44,660 nucleotides of DNA from a virus, in IMG/VR virus record IMGVR_UViG_3300031539_000081, positions 1 through 44,660 of that record; one strand, given 5' to 3'. The position numbers and the translations under genes were made by a program. Below the pieces are notes generated by a model. That model did not search any database. It saw only the letters and a list, made by a program, of their open reading frames with translations, and was not told the origin of the DNA. Shown in pieces: positions 8,101-16,551 of this stretch; the stretch's first letter is position 1; the number at the start of each line of letters is the position of its first letter.

Positions 8101-8604
8101 ATGGGACTTTTTGACAACATAGGCGACGCCGAGATCTTCGAGCGTGGCAAGTATCTAACCGGCGGCTTTCGCGGCGTGCTCGAAGTGAAGCGCACGATCG
8201 CGAAAGAGACGATCAAGAGCGGGATCGGCTTCATTGTCGAGTTCGCCGTCGTCGAGTCGAACATGCCCGACGCTCACCCCGTCGGCGCGAAAGCCACGTG
8301 GTTTCAAAAGATGAGCGACAAGACCGTCGCGTTTCCTTCGATCAAGGCATTCGCCGCCGCGGTCGCGGGTTACGAGACACACCAAACGACCGAGATCGAC
8401 GACGAAGTGTCGCCACACTTGCAAGGGCTCTTGCAACACGCGACCGACAACCCCGCCGACAACGATCTCGTCGGGCAACTCGTGCGCGTCGAGACCGAGC
8501 AAGTCAAGACGCGAAACGATCGCGACTTCACTCGCCATATGTGGTCGCCGTATGTCGACCGCGAAGAGCACGTGATCGACGCCGCCGACGAGGTGTCGGC
8601 GTAA
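8101..8604 (+). CDS. phage ssDNA-binding-like protein
   Basis: This 167-residue protein begins MGLFDNIGDAEIFERGKYLT and continues with strands ending in FIVEFAVVESN and VGAKATWFQKM. That opening and the 'long-form E-V-x-S, P-x-G-x-x-W' pattern are seen in phage proteins annotated as ssDNA-binding or DUF669-like, which sit beside phage polymerases as here. The C-terminus is acidic, as in many ssDNA-binding proteins. An A-rich, purine-rich leader precedes ATG 8101. It would coat single strands for the adjacent polymerase. The exact family is inferred. Confidence 0.6.
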   Translation: MGLFDNIGDAEIFERGKYLTGGFRGVLEVKRTIAKETIKSGIGFIVEFAVVESNMPDAHPVGAKATWFQKMSDKTVAFPSIKAFAAAVAGYETHQTTEIDDEVSPHLQGLLQHATDNPADNDLVGQLVRVETEQVKTRNDRDFTRHMWSPYVDREEHVIDAADEVSA

Positions 8605-8605
8605 C

Positions 8606-10432
8606 ATGACCGACCGACGAGAACCCGTTGCCTTCGACACCGAAACGGCGTTGATCGCGCCGGGGTTACAAGCGCCGCCTCTTGTGTGCGTGAGTATCGC
8701 CGACGCGCTCGACTCTGAACTCGTGCACCACGTCGAGGCGCGCGAATGGATCGAAGGCTTGCTCGCAAGCGATCGGGTTCTCGTCGGTCACAACGTCGCG
8801 TTCGACTTCGGTGTCGTCGCGGCTCGTTGGCCCGATCTCATGCCGGCGATCTTCGCGAAGTATGAACGCGGCGAAGTCGTCGACACTCTAATCAGGCAAA
8901 AGTTGATCGACATTGCGTCGTCGTCGCGCGGGTTCAAGCGCTATTCGCTCGAAGAACTCGCGCGACGTTGGCTCGGGATCAAGGTCGACAAGAGCGACGA
9001 CACATGGCGCAAGCGTTACGGCGAACTCTTCGACGTTCCGCTCGCGTGGTGGCCACAAGAGGCGCGCGACTATGCACTCGACGACGCTCGGTTGACGCTC
9101 GCGATCTGGCGCGCTCAAGAGTCGCAAAACCGACACCTCGCCGACGAGTTCAGGCAAGCCCGCGCGGCGTGGTGGCTTCACCTCATGCGTTGTTGGGGCA
9201 TGCGAACCGACGGCGCCGCCGTCGAGGCGCTCGCGACGAAGTTGCAAGCGAGGCACGACGCGCTCGAAGGCGGGCTCGTGTCGGCGGGGCTCATGCGCGC
9301 CGACGGCTCGCGCAACGTGAAAGCCGCCGGCGACCGCATGCGCGCCGTTTGCAAGTCGAAGGGGCTCGCGCTCGTCGTGACGCCGAAAGGCGCGCCTAAG
9401 CTATCTCACGAGGTGTGCGAGGCGGTCGGCGACGAGTTGCTCGAACACTATGCCGAGGTGTCGGGGCTCAAAACGAAGTTGAGCAACTTCGTCGCGCTCT
9501 TGCGCAAGGGTACGTCGACGCCGTTGCAACCCTACTTCGATTCGTTGAAAGAAACGGGGCGCACGTCGTCGTCGCCGAACGTTCAAAACTTGCCGCGAAA
9601 GGGCGGGGTTCGCGAGTGTTTCGTGCCGCGCCCCGGCAACGTCTTCGCCGCCGCCGACTATTCGGGTTTTGAGTTGCGGTCGGTGTCTCAAGTAATGCTC
9701 GCCGTCGGTGTGTGCACGCGCTCGAAACTCGCCGACGCGCTCAACAAGGGGTTCGATCCGCATCTTGAGATCGCTCGACGGATCGTCGGTTGCACTTACG
9801 CCGAAGCCGAGCGCCGACTCGCCGCCGGCGACGAAGAGATCGACACGGCGAGGCAAGTCGGCAAGGTCGCGAACTTCGGCTTTCCGGGCGGGCTCGGGAT
9901 CAAGACGTTCGTCTTGTATGCGCGCAAGGGTTACGGCGTCACGATCACCGAAGACGAAGCCGCCGCGCTCAAACGCTATTGGTTCGAAGCATGGCCCGAG
10001 TTCGTGCCTTACTTTGCGTGGATCTCGAACCAATGCGAGAGCGGGCCGGCGAAGATCGAGCAAGTGTTCGTTCGACGCTACCGCGGCGGCGCGTCGTATT
10101 GCGAGGCGGCGAACTCGATGTTTCAAGGGCTCGCCGCCGACGCGGCGAAACACGCCGGGTTCTTGATCGCGCGGGCGTGTTACGTCGACACGGCGTCGCC
10201 GTTGTTCGGCGCGAGGATCGTCAACTTCGTGCACGACGAGTTCATTGTCGAAGTTGCCGAAGAGCGCGCCGCCGAAGCCGCCGAAGAGTTGTCGCGCCTC
10301 ATGGTCGAAGGCGCGTCGAAGTTCTTGCCCGACGTGCCGCCGATCGCCGTGCCCTACCTCATGCGGCGTTGGTCGAAGGGCGCGAAGCCCGTGCGAGACA
10401 ACGAAGGGCGGTTGATCCCGTGGGCGGCGTGA
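8606..10432 (+). CDS. polA: family A DNA polymerase with 3'-5' exonuclease
   Basis: This 608-residue polymerase has an N-terminal proofreading domain with D11/E13 in AFDTET, D67 in GHNVAFDFG and a YALDDARLT ExoIII motif. The polymerase domain has motif A AADYSGFELR (D351), the O-helix RQVGKVANFGFPGG (R416, K420, F424) and motif C FVHDEF (H543, D544, E545). There is no 5'-3' exonuclease domain, as in T7-type phage enzymes. The residue matching the conserved O-helix Tyr (Klenow Y766) is Gly, a variation seen in some phage polymerases. It starts right after the ssDNA-binding-like gene and overlaps the resolvase gene. Confidence 0.95.
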   Translation: MTDRREPVAFDTETALIAPGLQAPPLVCVSIADALDSELVHHVEAREWIEGLLASDRVLVGHNVAFDFGVVAARWPDLMPAIFAKYERGEVVDTLIRQKLIDIASSSRGFKRYSLEELARRWLGIKVDKSDDTWRKRYGELFDVPLAWWPQEARDYALDDARLTLAIWRAQESQNRHLADEFRQARAAWWLHLMRCWGMRTDGAAVEALATKLQARHDALEGGLVSAGLMRADGSRNVKAAGDRMRAVCKSKGLALVVTPKGAPKLSHEVCEAVGDELLEHYAEVSGLKTKLSNFVALLRKGTSTPLQPYFDSLKETGRTSSSPNVQNLPRKGGVRECFVPRPGNVFAAADYSGFELRSVSQVMLAVGVCTRSKLADALNKGFDPHLEIARRIVGCTYAEAERRLAAGDEEIDTARQVGKVANFGFPGGLGIKTFVLYARKGYGVTITEDEAAALKRYWFEAWPEFVPYFAWISNQCESGPAKIEQVFVRRYRGGASYCEAANSMFQGLAADAAKHAGFLIARACYVDTASPLFGARIVNFVHDEFIVEVAEERAAEAAEELSRLMVEGASKFLPDVPPIAVPYLMRRWSKGAKPVRDNEGRLIPWAA

Positions 10433-10878
10433 TCGCAATTGACCCCGGCAAGCGCTCGGGCGTCGCGCTCTTTCGTCGAGCCTTGCTCGCCGACGACTGG
10501 CGACTCGTCGAGGCGCTCACTATGACCGAGCGCGAGATCCTCGAACGCCCGCGCCAGTTGCTCGGCGACGTGCTCGTCGTGATCGAGTTGCCCGTGATCT
10601 ACCCGACGCGCAAGACACCGCCCGCCGACTTGATCGATCTCGCCGTCATGGTCGGCGACTTGCGCGGGTTCTACCGCCGCCACGGCTTCGAGGTGCGGCT
10701 TGTGACGCCGCGCAATTGGAAAGGCACCGTGCCGAAGTCGATCCACAACAAGCGCACGCTTGCCGCTCTCACGCCCGAAGAGCGGGCATTGCTACCGCGT
10801 CGCCCACGGGCGCGAGACTACGATCACAACATGCTCGACGCCGTGGGGCTCGGGCTATGGGGAACGAAACGAACATGA
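10429..10878 (+). CDS. RuvC-like Holliday junction resolvase
   Basis: This 149-residue RNase H-fold nuclease opens with IAIDPGKRSG (D5), then VVIELP (E53) and ends YDHNMLDAVGLGLW (D132, D137). These match the acidic tetrad of RuvC-type resolvases, which cut four-way junctions. It would clear branches from replicating DNA before packaging. GTG 10429 (overlap GTGA) is chosen; GTG 10420 is in frame and adds three residues. It ends in an ATGA overlap with the next gene. Confidence 0.8.
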   Translation: MIAIDPGKRSGVALFRRALLADDWRLVEALTMTEREILERPRQLLGDVLVVIELPVIYPTRKTPPADLIDLAVMVGDLRGFYRRHGFEVRLVTPRNWKGTVPKSIHNKRTLAALTPEERALLPRRPRARDYDHNMLDAVGLGLWGTKRT

Positions 10879-11513
10879 GCGACGCCACGCAACAAGCCAC
10901 GAAGACGACAACCGCCGCGCTTGCCACGGTGCAAGCCGAACTCGAAGCGCTCGACGGTTGGACGATCGACAACGAAGACGACAACGCGCTCGCCGGTGAG
11001 GCGCTTCGCGACGTGAAGCGACGACACAAGACGCTCGAAGCCGAGCGAAAGAAGATCGCCGGCCCGTTGCTCGAAGCGAAACGCGCCGTCGACGCGTTGT
11101 TCAAGCCGCCGCGCGAGGCGCTCGAACAAGCCGAGCGAATGATCAAGGGCAAGATCGCGGGTTACCTCGAAGCCGTCGCCGAGCGCAACACCGCCGCCGT
11201 CGAGGTAGCGTCGAGCGCTGAGAACCTCGACGACGCCGCCGACGCGCTCGCGACTATCGAGCACGTCGAGGCGCCCGCCGGCGTGAACGTGCGCCACGTG
11301 TGGCGCCCTCGCGTGCAATCCGAAGAGTTGCTCGATCGTCGGTTCATGTCGCCCGACATGAACAAGATCAAGGCATGGGCGAAAGAGCACGTCGACGCCG
11401 ACGGCAAGCCGCTCGCGATCCCCGGCGTGCTCTTCGAGCGCGAAGCGATCGTGTCGTCGCGCGAGGTGAAGCAAGCGAAGATCGAACACGTCGAGATCGA
11501 GGTGTCGACGTGA
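10875..11513 (+). CDS. coiled-coil phage protein of replication module
   Basis: This 212-residue, strongly helical protein has residues 20-105 that look like one long antiparallel coiled coil: a KRRHKTLEAERKKIAGPLLEAK stretch, then a KPPREALEQAERMIKGKI stretch. The second part (about 125-205) has short strands, including APAGVNVRHVWRPRV. Proteins with this 'ERKKI..PL..AK..VD.LFKP' pattern are common in phage recombination and replication clusters, without an assigned function. Both ends overlap neighbours by 4 bases. Confidence 0.75.
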   Translation: MSDATQQATKTTTAALATVQAELEALDGWTIDNEDDNALAGEALRDVKRRHKTLEAERKKIAGPLLEAKRAVDALFKPPREALEQAERMIKGKIAGYLEAVAERNTAAVEVASSAENLDDAADALATIEHVEAPAGVNVRHVWRPRVQSEELLDRRFMSPDMNKIKAWAKEHVDADGKPLAIPGVLFEREAIVSSREVKQAKIEHVEIEVST

Positions 11514-11830
11514 GCAAGGCGAAGACGACGAAGCGCAAGCCGCGCTCGTCGACGGTACACCTCGAAGTCGCGAGCATGTCGATCGACGGCGGCGAGCCGA
11601 TCAAGTTCGGCGACAAGACGCCCGACATGATCAACTCGCCGCCGCACTACACCGCCGGCAAGTTCGAGTCGATCGAGGTGATCGAGGATCAAGGGCACGG
11701 GCGCGGGTTCTGCTACGGAAACGCGCTCAAGTATCTACACCGCGCCCCGCACAAGGGAACCGAGCGCGCCGACTTGCTCAAAGCGATCTGGTATGTCGAG
11801 CGGCTCGTCGCTCAACTCGACGGCGGATAG
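11510..11830 (+). CDS. DUF3310 protein
   Basis: This 106-residue protein has NSPPHYTAGKFESIEVIEDQ followed by GNALKYLHRAPHKGTERADLLKAIWYVERL, the signature of DUF3310 (SaV-like) phage proteins, sometimes annotated as nucleotide kinases without proof. About 40 Lys/Arg-rich residues precede the domain. It starts at GTG 11510 (GTGA overlap) and is the last plus-strand gene of the early block. Its 3' end overlaps the converging late gene by 19 bases, so there is no spacer for a separate terminator. Confidence 0.85.
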   Translation: MSKAKTTKRKPRSSTVHLEVASMSIDGGEPIKFGDKTPDMINSPPHYTAGKFESIEVIEDQGHGRGFCYGNALKYLHRAPHKGTERADLLKAIWYVERLVAQLDGG

Positions 11831-12159
11831 AACGGCGACGGTTCGACTTCGAAGCGCTTCTCGTCGGCGGCGTTCACGCCGAGCGGATCGGCGCTCGTGC
11901 CCTCGAAGCGATAGGGCCACGGCTTCACCGCCTTGTCGCCGTTCAACGGCAAGACCACGCCGAACTCCCAACGACCGACGCTCGGGTTGTCGAGCGCGAC
12001 TTGCAACACCGCGACGGGGTTGCCGTCGCCTTCGAGGTATTGCAGCAACACCACGTCGGGATCGGCGGCGACACCGGCGGCGTCGGTGAAGTCGACGAAC
12101 ATTGTCACGCGTTGCCCTTGCGGGTAACTGGCGATCGGATCTTCGGGAAACGTCGGCAT
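11812..12159 (-). CDS. hypothetical beta-rich virion protein, last late gene
   Basis: This 115-residue protein has alternating strands (RVTMFVDFTDAAGV, VVLLQYLEG, RWEFGVVLPL, WPYRFEG) with an Ig- or FN3-like rhythm and an acidic C-terminus. It is the most distal gene of the leftward tail-fibre block and is probably a small tail or fibre component. The start is ATG 12159. Its end overlaps the DUF3310 gene tail to tail. Confidence 0.65.
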   Translation of the reverse strand: MPTFPEDPIASYPQGQRVTMFVDFTDAAGVAADPDVVLLQYLEGDGNPVAVLQVALDNPSVGRWEFGVVLPLNGDKAVKPWPYRFEGTSADPLGVNAADEKRFEVEPSPFYPPSS

Positions 12160-12162
12160 ATC

Positions 12163-12453
12163 TCAACACTCCGGGGCGGTGTCGCCCGCCGTGGCGCCGC
12201 TTGTTGCGGTGTCGTCGAGGCTAGCCCCGCTCGTGCTCTGAGCGCCCGTAAGAGCGCCCGACGTCTTCGAGGCGGCAACCGCCGCCCCGCTCGTCGAAAC
12301 GGCGCCCACGACGCCGCTCGACGCCGCCGTGTCGCCATTGCAGGCAACCCCGCCGCCGAGCCCGAGAACGACGCGCCCGCGAAGCGCGAGCAACGGCGAC
12401 GAGAACCCGACGCCGCCGAGCGAGAGCGCGACGGATTGCGCGAGCCCGATCAC
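12163..12453 (-). CDS. low-complexity protein with TSGA repeats
   Basis: This 96-residue Gly/Ala/Ser/Thr-rich protein starts at GTG 12453, overlapping the previous stop. Its second half contains four TSGA units about 9-12 residues apart, in a sequence made almost only of small residues, between two Cys residues (positions about 38 and 96). It has few Lys or Arg residues. Repetitive, small-residue sequence of this kind is seen in fibre-like or surface-exposed virion proteins. No family is recognised. Confidence 0.65.
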   Translation of the reverse strand: MIGLAQSVALSLGGVGFSSPLLALRGRVVLGLGGGVACNGDTAASSGVVGAVSTSGAAVAASKTSGALTGAQSTSGASLDDTATSGATAGDTAPEC

Positions 12454-13244
12454 GGTTGCCTCGCGAGCGTGACCGTCGTTCCCACGACCGAGATCACAAT
12501 GTTGATCGGCGTCGCGTTCGCGAGCGCTTGAACGAAGCCGCCCGGAAAGTCAAACGACGCCGGCGCGGCGATGTTGAGCCCGAGCGACGCCCACACCTCT
12601 TGCAACTGGATTGCTTCGGCGGCGGTGAGCCCGGCGCCGACCCATGAACCGCCGCCGTGGTTCGCCGACAAGAGCGTGTCGACGTCGGCGGCGGTGTGCG
12701 TCGAGAACCCCGTCGCGGTGATCCACGCAATGTCGCCTTGCGCGATCGTCGCGGCGTGCTCGGCGGTGTTCGTCGCCTCGCGAGTTGCGGCGGCGCTCTC
12801 GGCTTCACGGCTCGACACCGTGGCGTCGAGGTTCGTCGACACGAGCGGCTCGATCGCGGCGGTGTCGGCGAGCACGGCGTCGAGCGCGTCGGTGAATTGA
12901 ATCACGTCGACGTCGTTGCCGCTCTCGCCGCCGGCGGTGATCTCGTATTGCACGAGCAACGACGCGGCGGCGGCGGGCACCGTGATCGCGCTCAAGTCGA
13001 AGCCGCCGTCGACGGCATAAAAGCCGGGGTTCGTCGTCGCTTGAACTTCGGCGAGCGCGAGCGTCGGCGACGCGTGCCCGGCGTCTTTGAACACGCCGTC
13101 GGCGAAGTCGAGAAACTGGCTCAAGTCGTCGCCGTTGAACAAGCGAGCGATCACGGTGAGCCCGCCGATCCCGCCGTCGCGCGTGATCAACACACCGATC
13201 GGCACGTTCGTCGATACTCGTGCGGCTTGGATTGTTTGGCCCAT
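12450..13244 (-). CDS. putative tail-fibre/virion protein
   Basis: This 264-residue protein has an N-terminal beta domain (VPIGVLITRDGGIGGLTVIA to about 110), which resembles the N-terminal domain of phage virion proteins whose modules describe ligand or spacer functions. A long Ala/Glu/Thr-rich helical stretch (about 125-190) follows, then a conserved-looking LTAAEAIQLQEVWASLGL helix. The end is a small beta domain. It is likely to be part of the distal tail. No catalytic motif is seen. Confidence 0.65.
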   Translation of the reverse strand: MGQTIQAARVSTNVPIGVLITRDGGIGGLTVIARLFNGDDLSQFLDFADGVFKDAGHASPTLALAEVQATTNPGFYAVDGGFDLSAITVPAAAASLLVQYEITAGGESGNDVDVIQFTDALDAVLADTAAIEPLVSTNLDATVSSREAESAAATREATNTAEHAATIAQGDIAWITATGFSTHTAADVDTLLSANHGGGSWVGAGLTAAEAIQLQEVWASLGLNIAAPASFDFPGGFVQALANATPINIVISVVGTTVTLARQP

Positions 13245-13247
13245 GTC

Positions 13248-14450
13248 TTACGCTACCTCGCCCCTATGTTGCCGGCGTCGGAATTGACACGCGAACCCCG
13301 GCGCGGCGAGCGTAGGGTGCCCGTGCGCCGCGAACCTATACGTGCGCGTTTCGCCGACGGTTCGAAACGTGAAGCAAAGCGCCGACGTTGTTTCATGCCC
13401 CGAAGTCTTGATCACCTCTTGCACGAGCGGCGACAAGTCGGGCGTCGAGATCGATTGCCCCGACGAGCGCGCGATCGGGTTCCAAATAATCGGCGTGCCC
13501 GCCTCTTTCGCGAGCGTGTCGAAGTGAACGTCGACGTGCCCCGGATAGTTGCCGTTATTGAGTCGAACGGCGGCGGCGGCGGCGGTGTGATAGTGCGCGC
13601 CGCCGACGCCGAGAAACTGTCGCTTTTGCATCCACGCAACGAAGTCGACAAGGTTCGCTACGTAGGGCACCGACGGGCGAAGCACCGTCCAATAATTGCC
13701 GGGCGGCAACACGACGTCGGGCGCGAATGCATACGTGATCGCCGAGCCCGCCGCCGCCGCCGAGAGCGTCGAGTTGAGCACGGGCGCGCTCACGCCGAGA
13801 TCGATCCCGTCGGGTTGCAACCCCGCGCCGCCGGGCATGAGCCCCTCGGCTTGAATAGCGGCGACCATTGAACCGACGGGGTTGCCAAAGCGTCGCATTT
13901 GTAGGATCGCACGAGCGACCGACCACGACGGGCCAACGGGCACCGTGAACGCGCCCGCCGTGCGCTCGCGCAACCCGGCGAGCGCGTTCATGCCGAACCC
14001 CGAATAATCGCCGAGCCCGTTGTCGACGAACGGCGTGCCGCCCGTGTCTTCGAGTCGTTGGTCGAAGACTCCCCAACCGTCGCGCCGCCATACATTCGGG
14101 CCGAAGCCGCCGGGCGGTTTCCACGCGAGGCGCGAGTCTAGCGGGCCGGCGCGAGGCGAGTCGTCGATCATGACGTTGCAAGAGATCGCGCCGCCCGCCG
14201 TCCACGATCCCGCCGCCGTGAATGTCACGGCGCAATTCGTGAGCGCGGTTTCTATGTTGGCGCCGCGGTCGAGCCCTTTCAATTCCCCGATCGGGATCAC
14301 GACGGCGGCGCCGCCTTGCAACCCGAGAAAGAAGTTTCCAGCGATCAACGTCGTCGCGAGCGGCGCTTGCACGGATTGAAATACCGAAAACGAAGTGTCG
14401 TCGATCGCTTGCGACGTGAAGCCGACGGCGAGTTGCGGCGCGGTTGTCAC
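13248..14450 (-). CDS. putative distal tail/adhesin protein
   Basis: This 400-residue protein starts at GTG 14450. The first part is beta-rich, reading as a jelly-roll or galectin-like sandwich (IETALTNCAVTFTAAG, AISCNVMIDD). A middle repeats the same style (GSAITYAFAPDVVLPPGNYW; HVDVHFDTLAK). The Trp/Gly-rich pattern suggests a carbohydrate- or surface-binding role. It follows the small genes behind the propeller-like fibre and precedes the most distal tail genes. Function is inferred from position and composition only. Confidence 0.65.
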   Translation of the reverse strand: MTTAPQLAVGFTSQAIDDTSFSVFQSVQAPLATTLIAGNFFLGLQGGAAVVIPIGELKGLDRGANIETALTNCAVTFTAAGSWTAGGAISCNVMIDDSPRAGPLDSRLAWKPPGGFGPNVWRRDGWGVFDQRLEDTGGTPFVDNGLGDYSGFGMNALAGLRERTAGAFTVPVGPSWSVARAILQMRRFGNPVGSMVAAIQAEGLMPGGAGLQPDGIDLGVSAPVLNSTLSAAAAGSAITYAFAPDVVLPPGNYWTVLRPSVPYVANLVDFVAWMQKRQFLGVGGAHYHTAAAAAVRLNNGNYPGHVDVHFDTLAKEAGTPIIWNPIARSSGQSISTPDLSPLVQEVIKTSGHETTSALCFTFRTVGETRTYRFAAHGHPTLAAPGFACQFRRRQHRGEVA

Positions 14451-14608
14451 GGCTTCGCCTCGACGAGCAAGTTGTCGATCACGACGGCGCCGTGCGAGTC
14501 GCGCCGGATCATGGCTCGCGCTTTGAGCAAGCCTCGCAAGCGGTTCGCCTTGCCGACGTCGCCGTCGCGTCGCACGACGACGGCTCGCGCTTTCACTTGC
14601 TTAGACAA
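14447..14608 (-). CDS. small basic protein filling a gap between fibre genes
   Basis: A 53-residue frame from TTG 14608 (or 49 residues from GTG 14596) ends with a stop that overlaps the next gene's GTG start (GTGA). It is Arg/Lys/Val-rich, with KARAVVVRRDGDVGKANRLR followed by GLLKARAMIRRDSHGAVVID. Codon choice matches the neighbours and it exactly fills the 150-base gap in an otherwise gapless operon. It is short and lacks an ATG, so standard gene callers would drop it. No function is known. Confidence 0.55.
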   Translation of the reverse strand: MSKQVKARAVVVRRDGDVGKANRLRGLLKARAMIRRDSHGAVVIDNLLVEAKP

Positions 14609-14840
14609 CTTCGACCCCAATGATCAAAACGACGCCGACGATCTCGTCGTCTTCGTACACCGCGAACATGCCTTCGGCGTCGCTCCAATCGCGCACCACG
14701 GCGTCGACGCCCACGTCGTCGAGGTAGGCTTCGAGCGCTTGCGCTTGCAACTCGACGCGCAACGACTCGGGCTCGATCGAGTTGATATCGACGAGCGACG
14801 AGTCGGGCGGCAACGCGATCGGATCCCACAACGGCAACAT
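14601..14840 (-). CDS. small acidic hypothetical protein
   Basis: This 79-residue acidic protein starts at ATG 14840, one base after the upstream stop. It has LRVELQAQALEAYLDDVGVD followed by MFAVYEDDEIVGVVLIIGVEV, a helix then a strand pair. It lies in the distal tail block and is probably a small virion or fibre-assembly protein. No family is recognised. A GTG at 14849 could extend it by three residues. Confidence 0.65.
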   Translation of the reverse strand: MLPLWDPIALPPDSSLVDINSIEPESLRVELQAQALEAYLDDVGVDAVVRDWSDAEGMFAVYEDDEIVGVVLIIGVEVV

Positions 14841-14841
14841 G

Positions 14842-15219
14842 TCATGCACCCCGCTCGACGCCGACGACTTGAACGTGCGCCATGACGGGGCGCGCGAGCC
14901 CCGACGAGACGATCGGCAACTCAAGCCAAAGCCAGTCGCCGGCGGGCACGTCGACGAACGGGCCAGAATAGATCACGCCCGTCGTCGTGTTGTTCACGCC
15001 CGAGTCGGATTGTAGCAACGTGCCCGCGCCTTGATCGTCGGCGTTCGGCGAGAACCGCAACTCGAAGTCGAACGATCCCGAGCCGCCGATCTTGAGCGCG
15101 CGGATCTCTTGCACGACGAGCAAGCGCGGCACGAAGAGCCGCGGAATGTCGTCGTTACTAACCGGGTTCTCGACCGGGAACGTATACACGCGCTTGTTCG
15201 CTAGCTTGATCGCGCCCAT
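14842..15219 (-). CDS. hypothetical beta-sandwich virion protein
   Basis: This 125-residue protein is almost all beta strand, with SGSFDFELRFSPNADDQ, GVIYSGPFVDVPAGDWLWLE and ARPVMAHVQVVGVE. The pattern resembles small phage tail proteins with a jelly-roll fold. It lies next to the propeller-like fibre gene and is probably a fibre-tip or fibre-attachment component. The start is ATG 15219, one base after the upstream stop. Confidence 0.65.
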   Translation of the reverse strand: MGAIKLANKRVYTFPVENPVSNDDIPRLFVPRLLVVQEIRALKIGGSGSFDFELRFSPNADDQGAGTLLQSDSGVNNTTTGVIYSGPFVDVPAGDWLWLELPIVSSGLARPVMAHVQVVGVERGA

Positions 15220-15220
15220 G

Positions 15221-16540
15221 TCATGTAACCGTCGGGATCAACAACGTGCCGTCGGCGTCGAAGAGCGACTCGCCGATCGCGAACGAGAACGTGAGGCAAC
15301 CTTGATTCGGGTTGTCTTCGTTCGCGATTGCGAATTGCCCTTCGTTGCGAGAATAGTAGATCTGGCGAGGCGCGTTCGTGCCCGGCCCGTCGGTGCACGG
15401 GATCGCTTTGATCCGCCAGTTCACACCGCCGTCGACGGAATAGCGGATCGCACGCGGATCCGAGAACGAGTTGCAAGCGACATACAACCCGCCGCCGTCG
15501 GTTGCGAGGCAACGCGGGGCGAAGTTGCCGACGGCGTAGGTTACGAGCAACGTGTAGTTCACGCCGTCGGTTGAGGTGTAACAACTCTTGCTCGACGTAA
15601 GAACGAACACCGATCGGGCGTCGTCCCAAATAATCGCGCGCGCCGATTCACCGACGACGAGCCCGACCGGCGTTGCGCGCGTGAAAGTGAACCCGTCGCT
15701 CGACGTCCAAACGTCGAGCGTCGGTGCGAGACCGTCGCCGACGACAACGATCAACCCCGCCGAAGACACCGCGACGATCTCGGCAATCGCCGAGTTTAGG
15801 GGCGTCGCCGCGCGCGACACGAGAGCCGCCGAAACGGCTTGCGTGTAGATCGCGGGTTGCGGTGTTACCGCCATGTTCGTGCCGCCGACATAGATCCATC
15901 GTTGGTGCGTCTCGTCGTAGGTGTGTTGACGGATCGACGACGTGCCCACACCGGGCACTAGATAGATCAACCAACCGCCGCCCGTTGTGAGTTCGGCAAT
16001 GTTGCAAGGGTTCGTCGCCGCCGAGTGAGAAAGAACCGTGAACAAGCCGACGTGCGCGGGCGCTTGATCGGGTCTCTTGCTAACCGCCCACGTCCAAGTT
16101 TTCGCATCGCCAGTCGGGCCGGTCTCTTGCCACGCCGTGCCGCCGCCGCCGACTTGTGAATGCCCGGCGCCGAGCGCGCGAGAGTTGCTCACTTCGTCGG
16201 CGCGCCCGCCGACGATCCAAGTCAACAAGCCTTCGTCGTAGGTGACACACTCGGTCGAGTTGATCTGCGCCGCGCCAATGTCGCGCGGTTCGGTGATCCA
16301 CCAATTCATCACTTGGATCGACGAGAGATATTGAATCCACTTTCCGATCTCGTTGAACTTGTGGTTGAGGTGTTGCGCGGTCGGGTTCTCTTCGGGCAAA
16401 TAGCCGTCGTCACGCTTGCCCGCGCCGGGCTCGACTTTCGTCGGCGTCGCGTCCCACGGGCGCGCGGGATCGACCATGTTGTCGTCGTTCGCCCACGAAG
16501 GGATGGGCACGCCGGGGTGTCTAAGTTGTTTGTTTGCCAT
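15221..16540 (-). CDS. tail fibre with beta-propeller (BNR/Asp-box-like) repeats
   Basis: This 439-residue protein has residues 1-90 forming an attachment region (KWIQYLSSIQVMNWWITEPR). The remainder carries recurring Asp-box-like signatures, such as VWTSSDGFTFTRA, CYTSTDGVNYTLL and YSVDGGVNWRIK, each followed by strands. Asp-box repeats are typical of sialidase-like propellers used by phages to bind or trim surface glycans. A good ribosome site (AAGGAAA) precedes ATG 16540. It probably recognises the host receptor. No complete sialidase active site could be confirmed. Confidence 0.7.
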   Translation of the reverse strand: MANKQLRHPGVPIPSWANDDNMVDPARPWDATPTKVEPGAGKRDDGYLPEENPTAQHLNHKFNEIGKWIQYLSSIQVMNWWITEPRDIGAAQINSTECVTYDEGLLTWIVGGRADEVSNSRALGAGHSQVGGGGTAWQETGPTGDAKTWTWAVSKRPDQAPAHVGLFTVLSHSAATNPCNIAELTTGGGWLIYLVPGVGTSSIRQHTYDETHQRWIYVGGTNMAVTPQPAIYTQAVSAALVSRAATPLNSAIAEIVAVSSAGLIVVVGDGLAPTLDVWTSSDGFTFTRATPVGLVVGESARAIIWDDARSVFVLTSSKSCYTSTDGVNYTLLVTYAVGNFAPRCLATDGGGLYVACNSFSDPRAIRYSVDGGVNWRIKAIPCTDGPGTNAPRQIYYSRNEGQFAIANEDNPNQGCLTFSFAIGESLFDADGTLLIPTVT

Positions 16541-16551
16541 GTCTCGTTTCC

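Noticed and set aside
12657-13871. 404-residue plus-strand open frame opposite the fibre genes
   Set aside because: Arg/Val-rich shadow of the minus-strand genes; no ribosome site and no recognisable domain.
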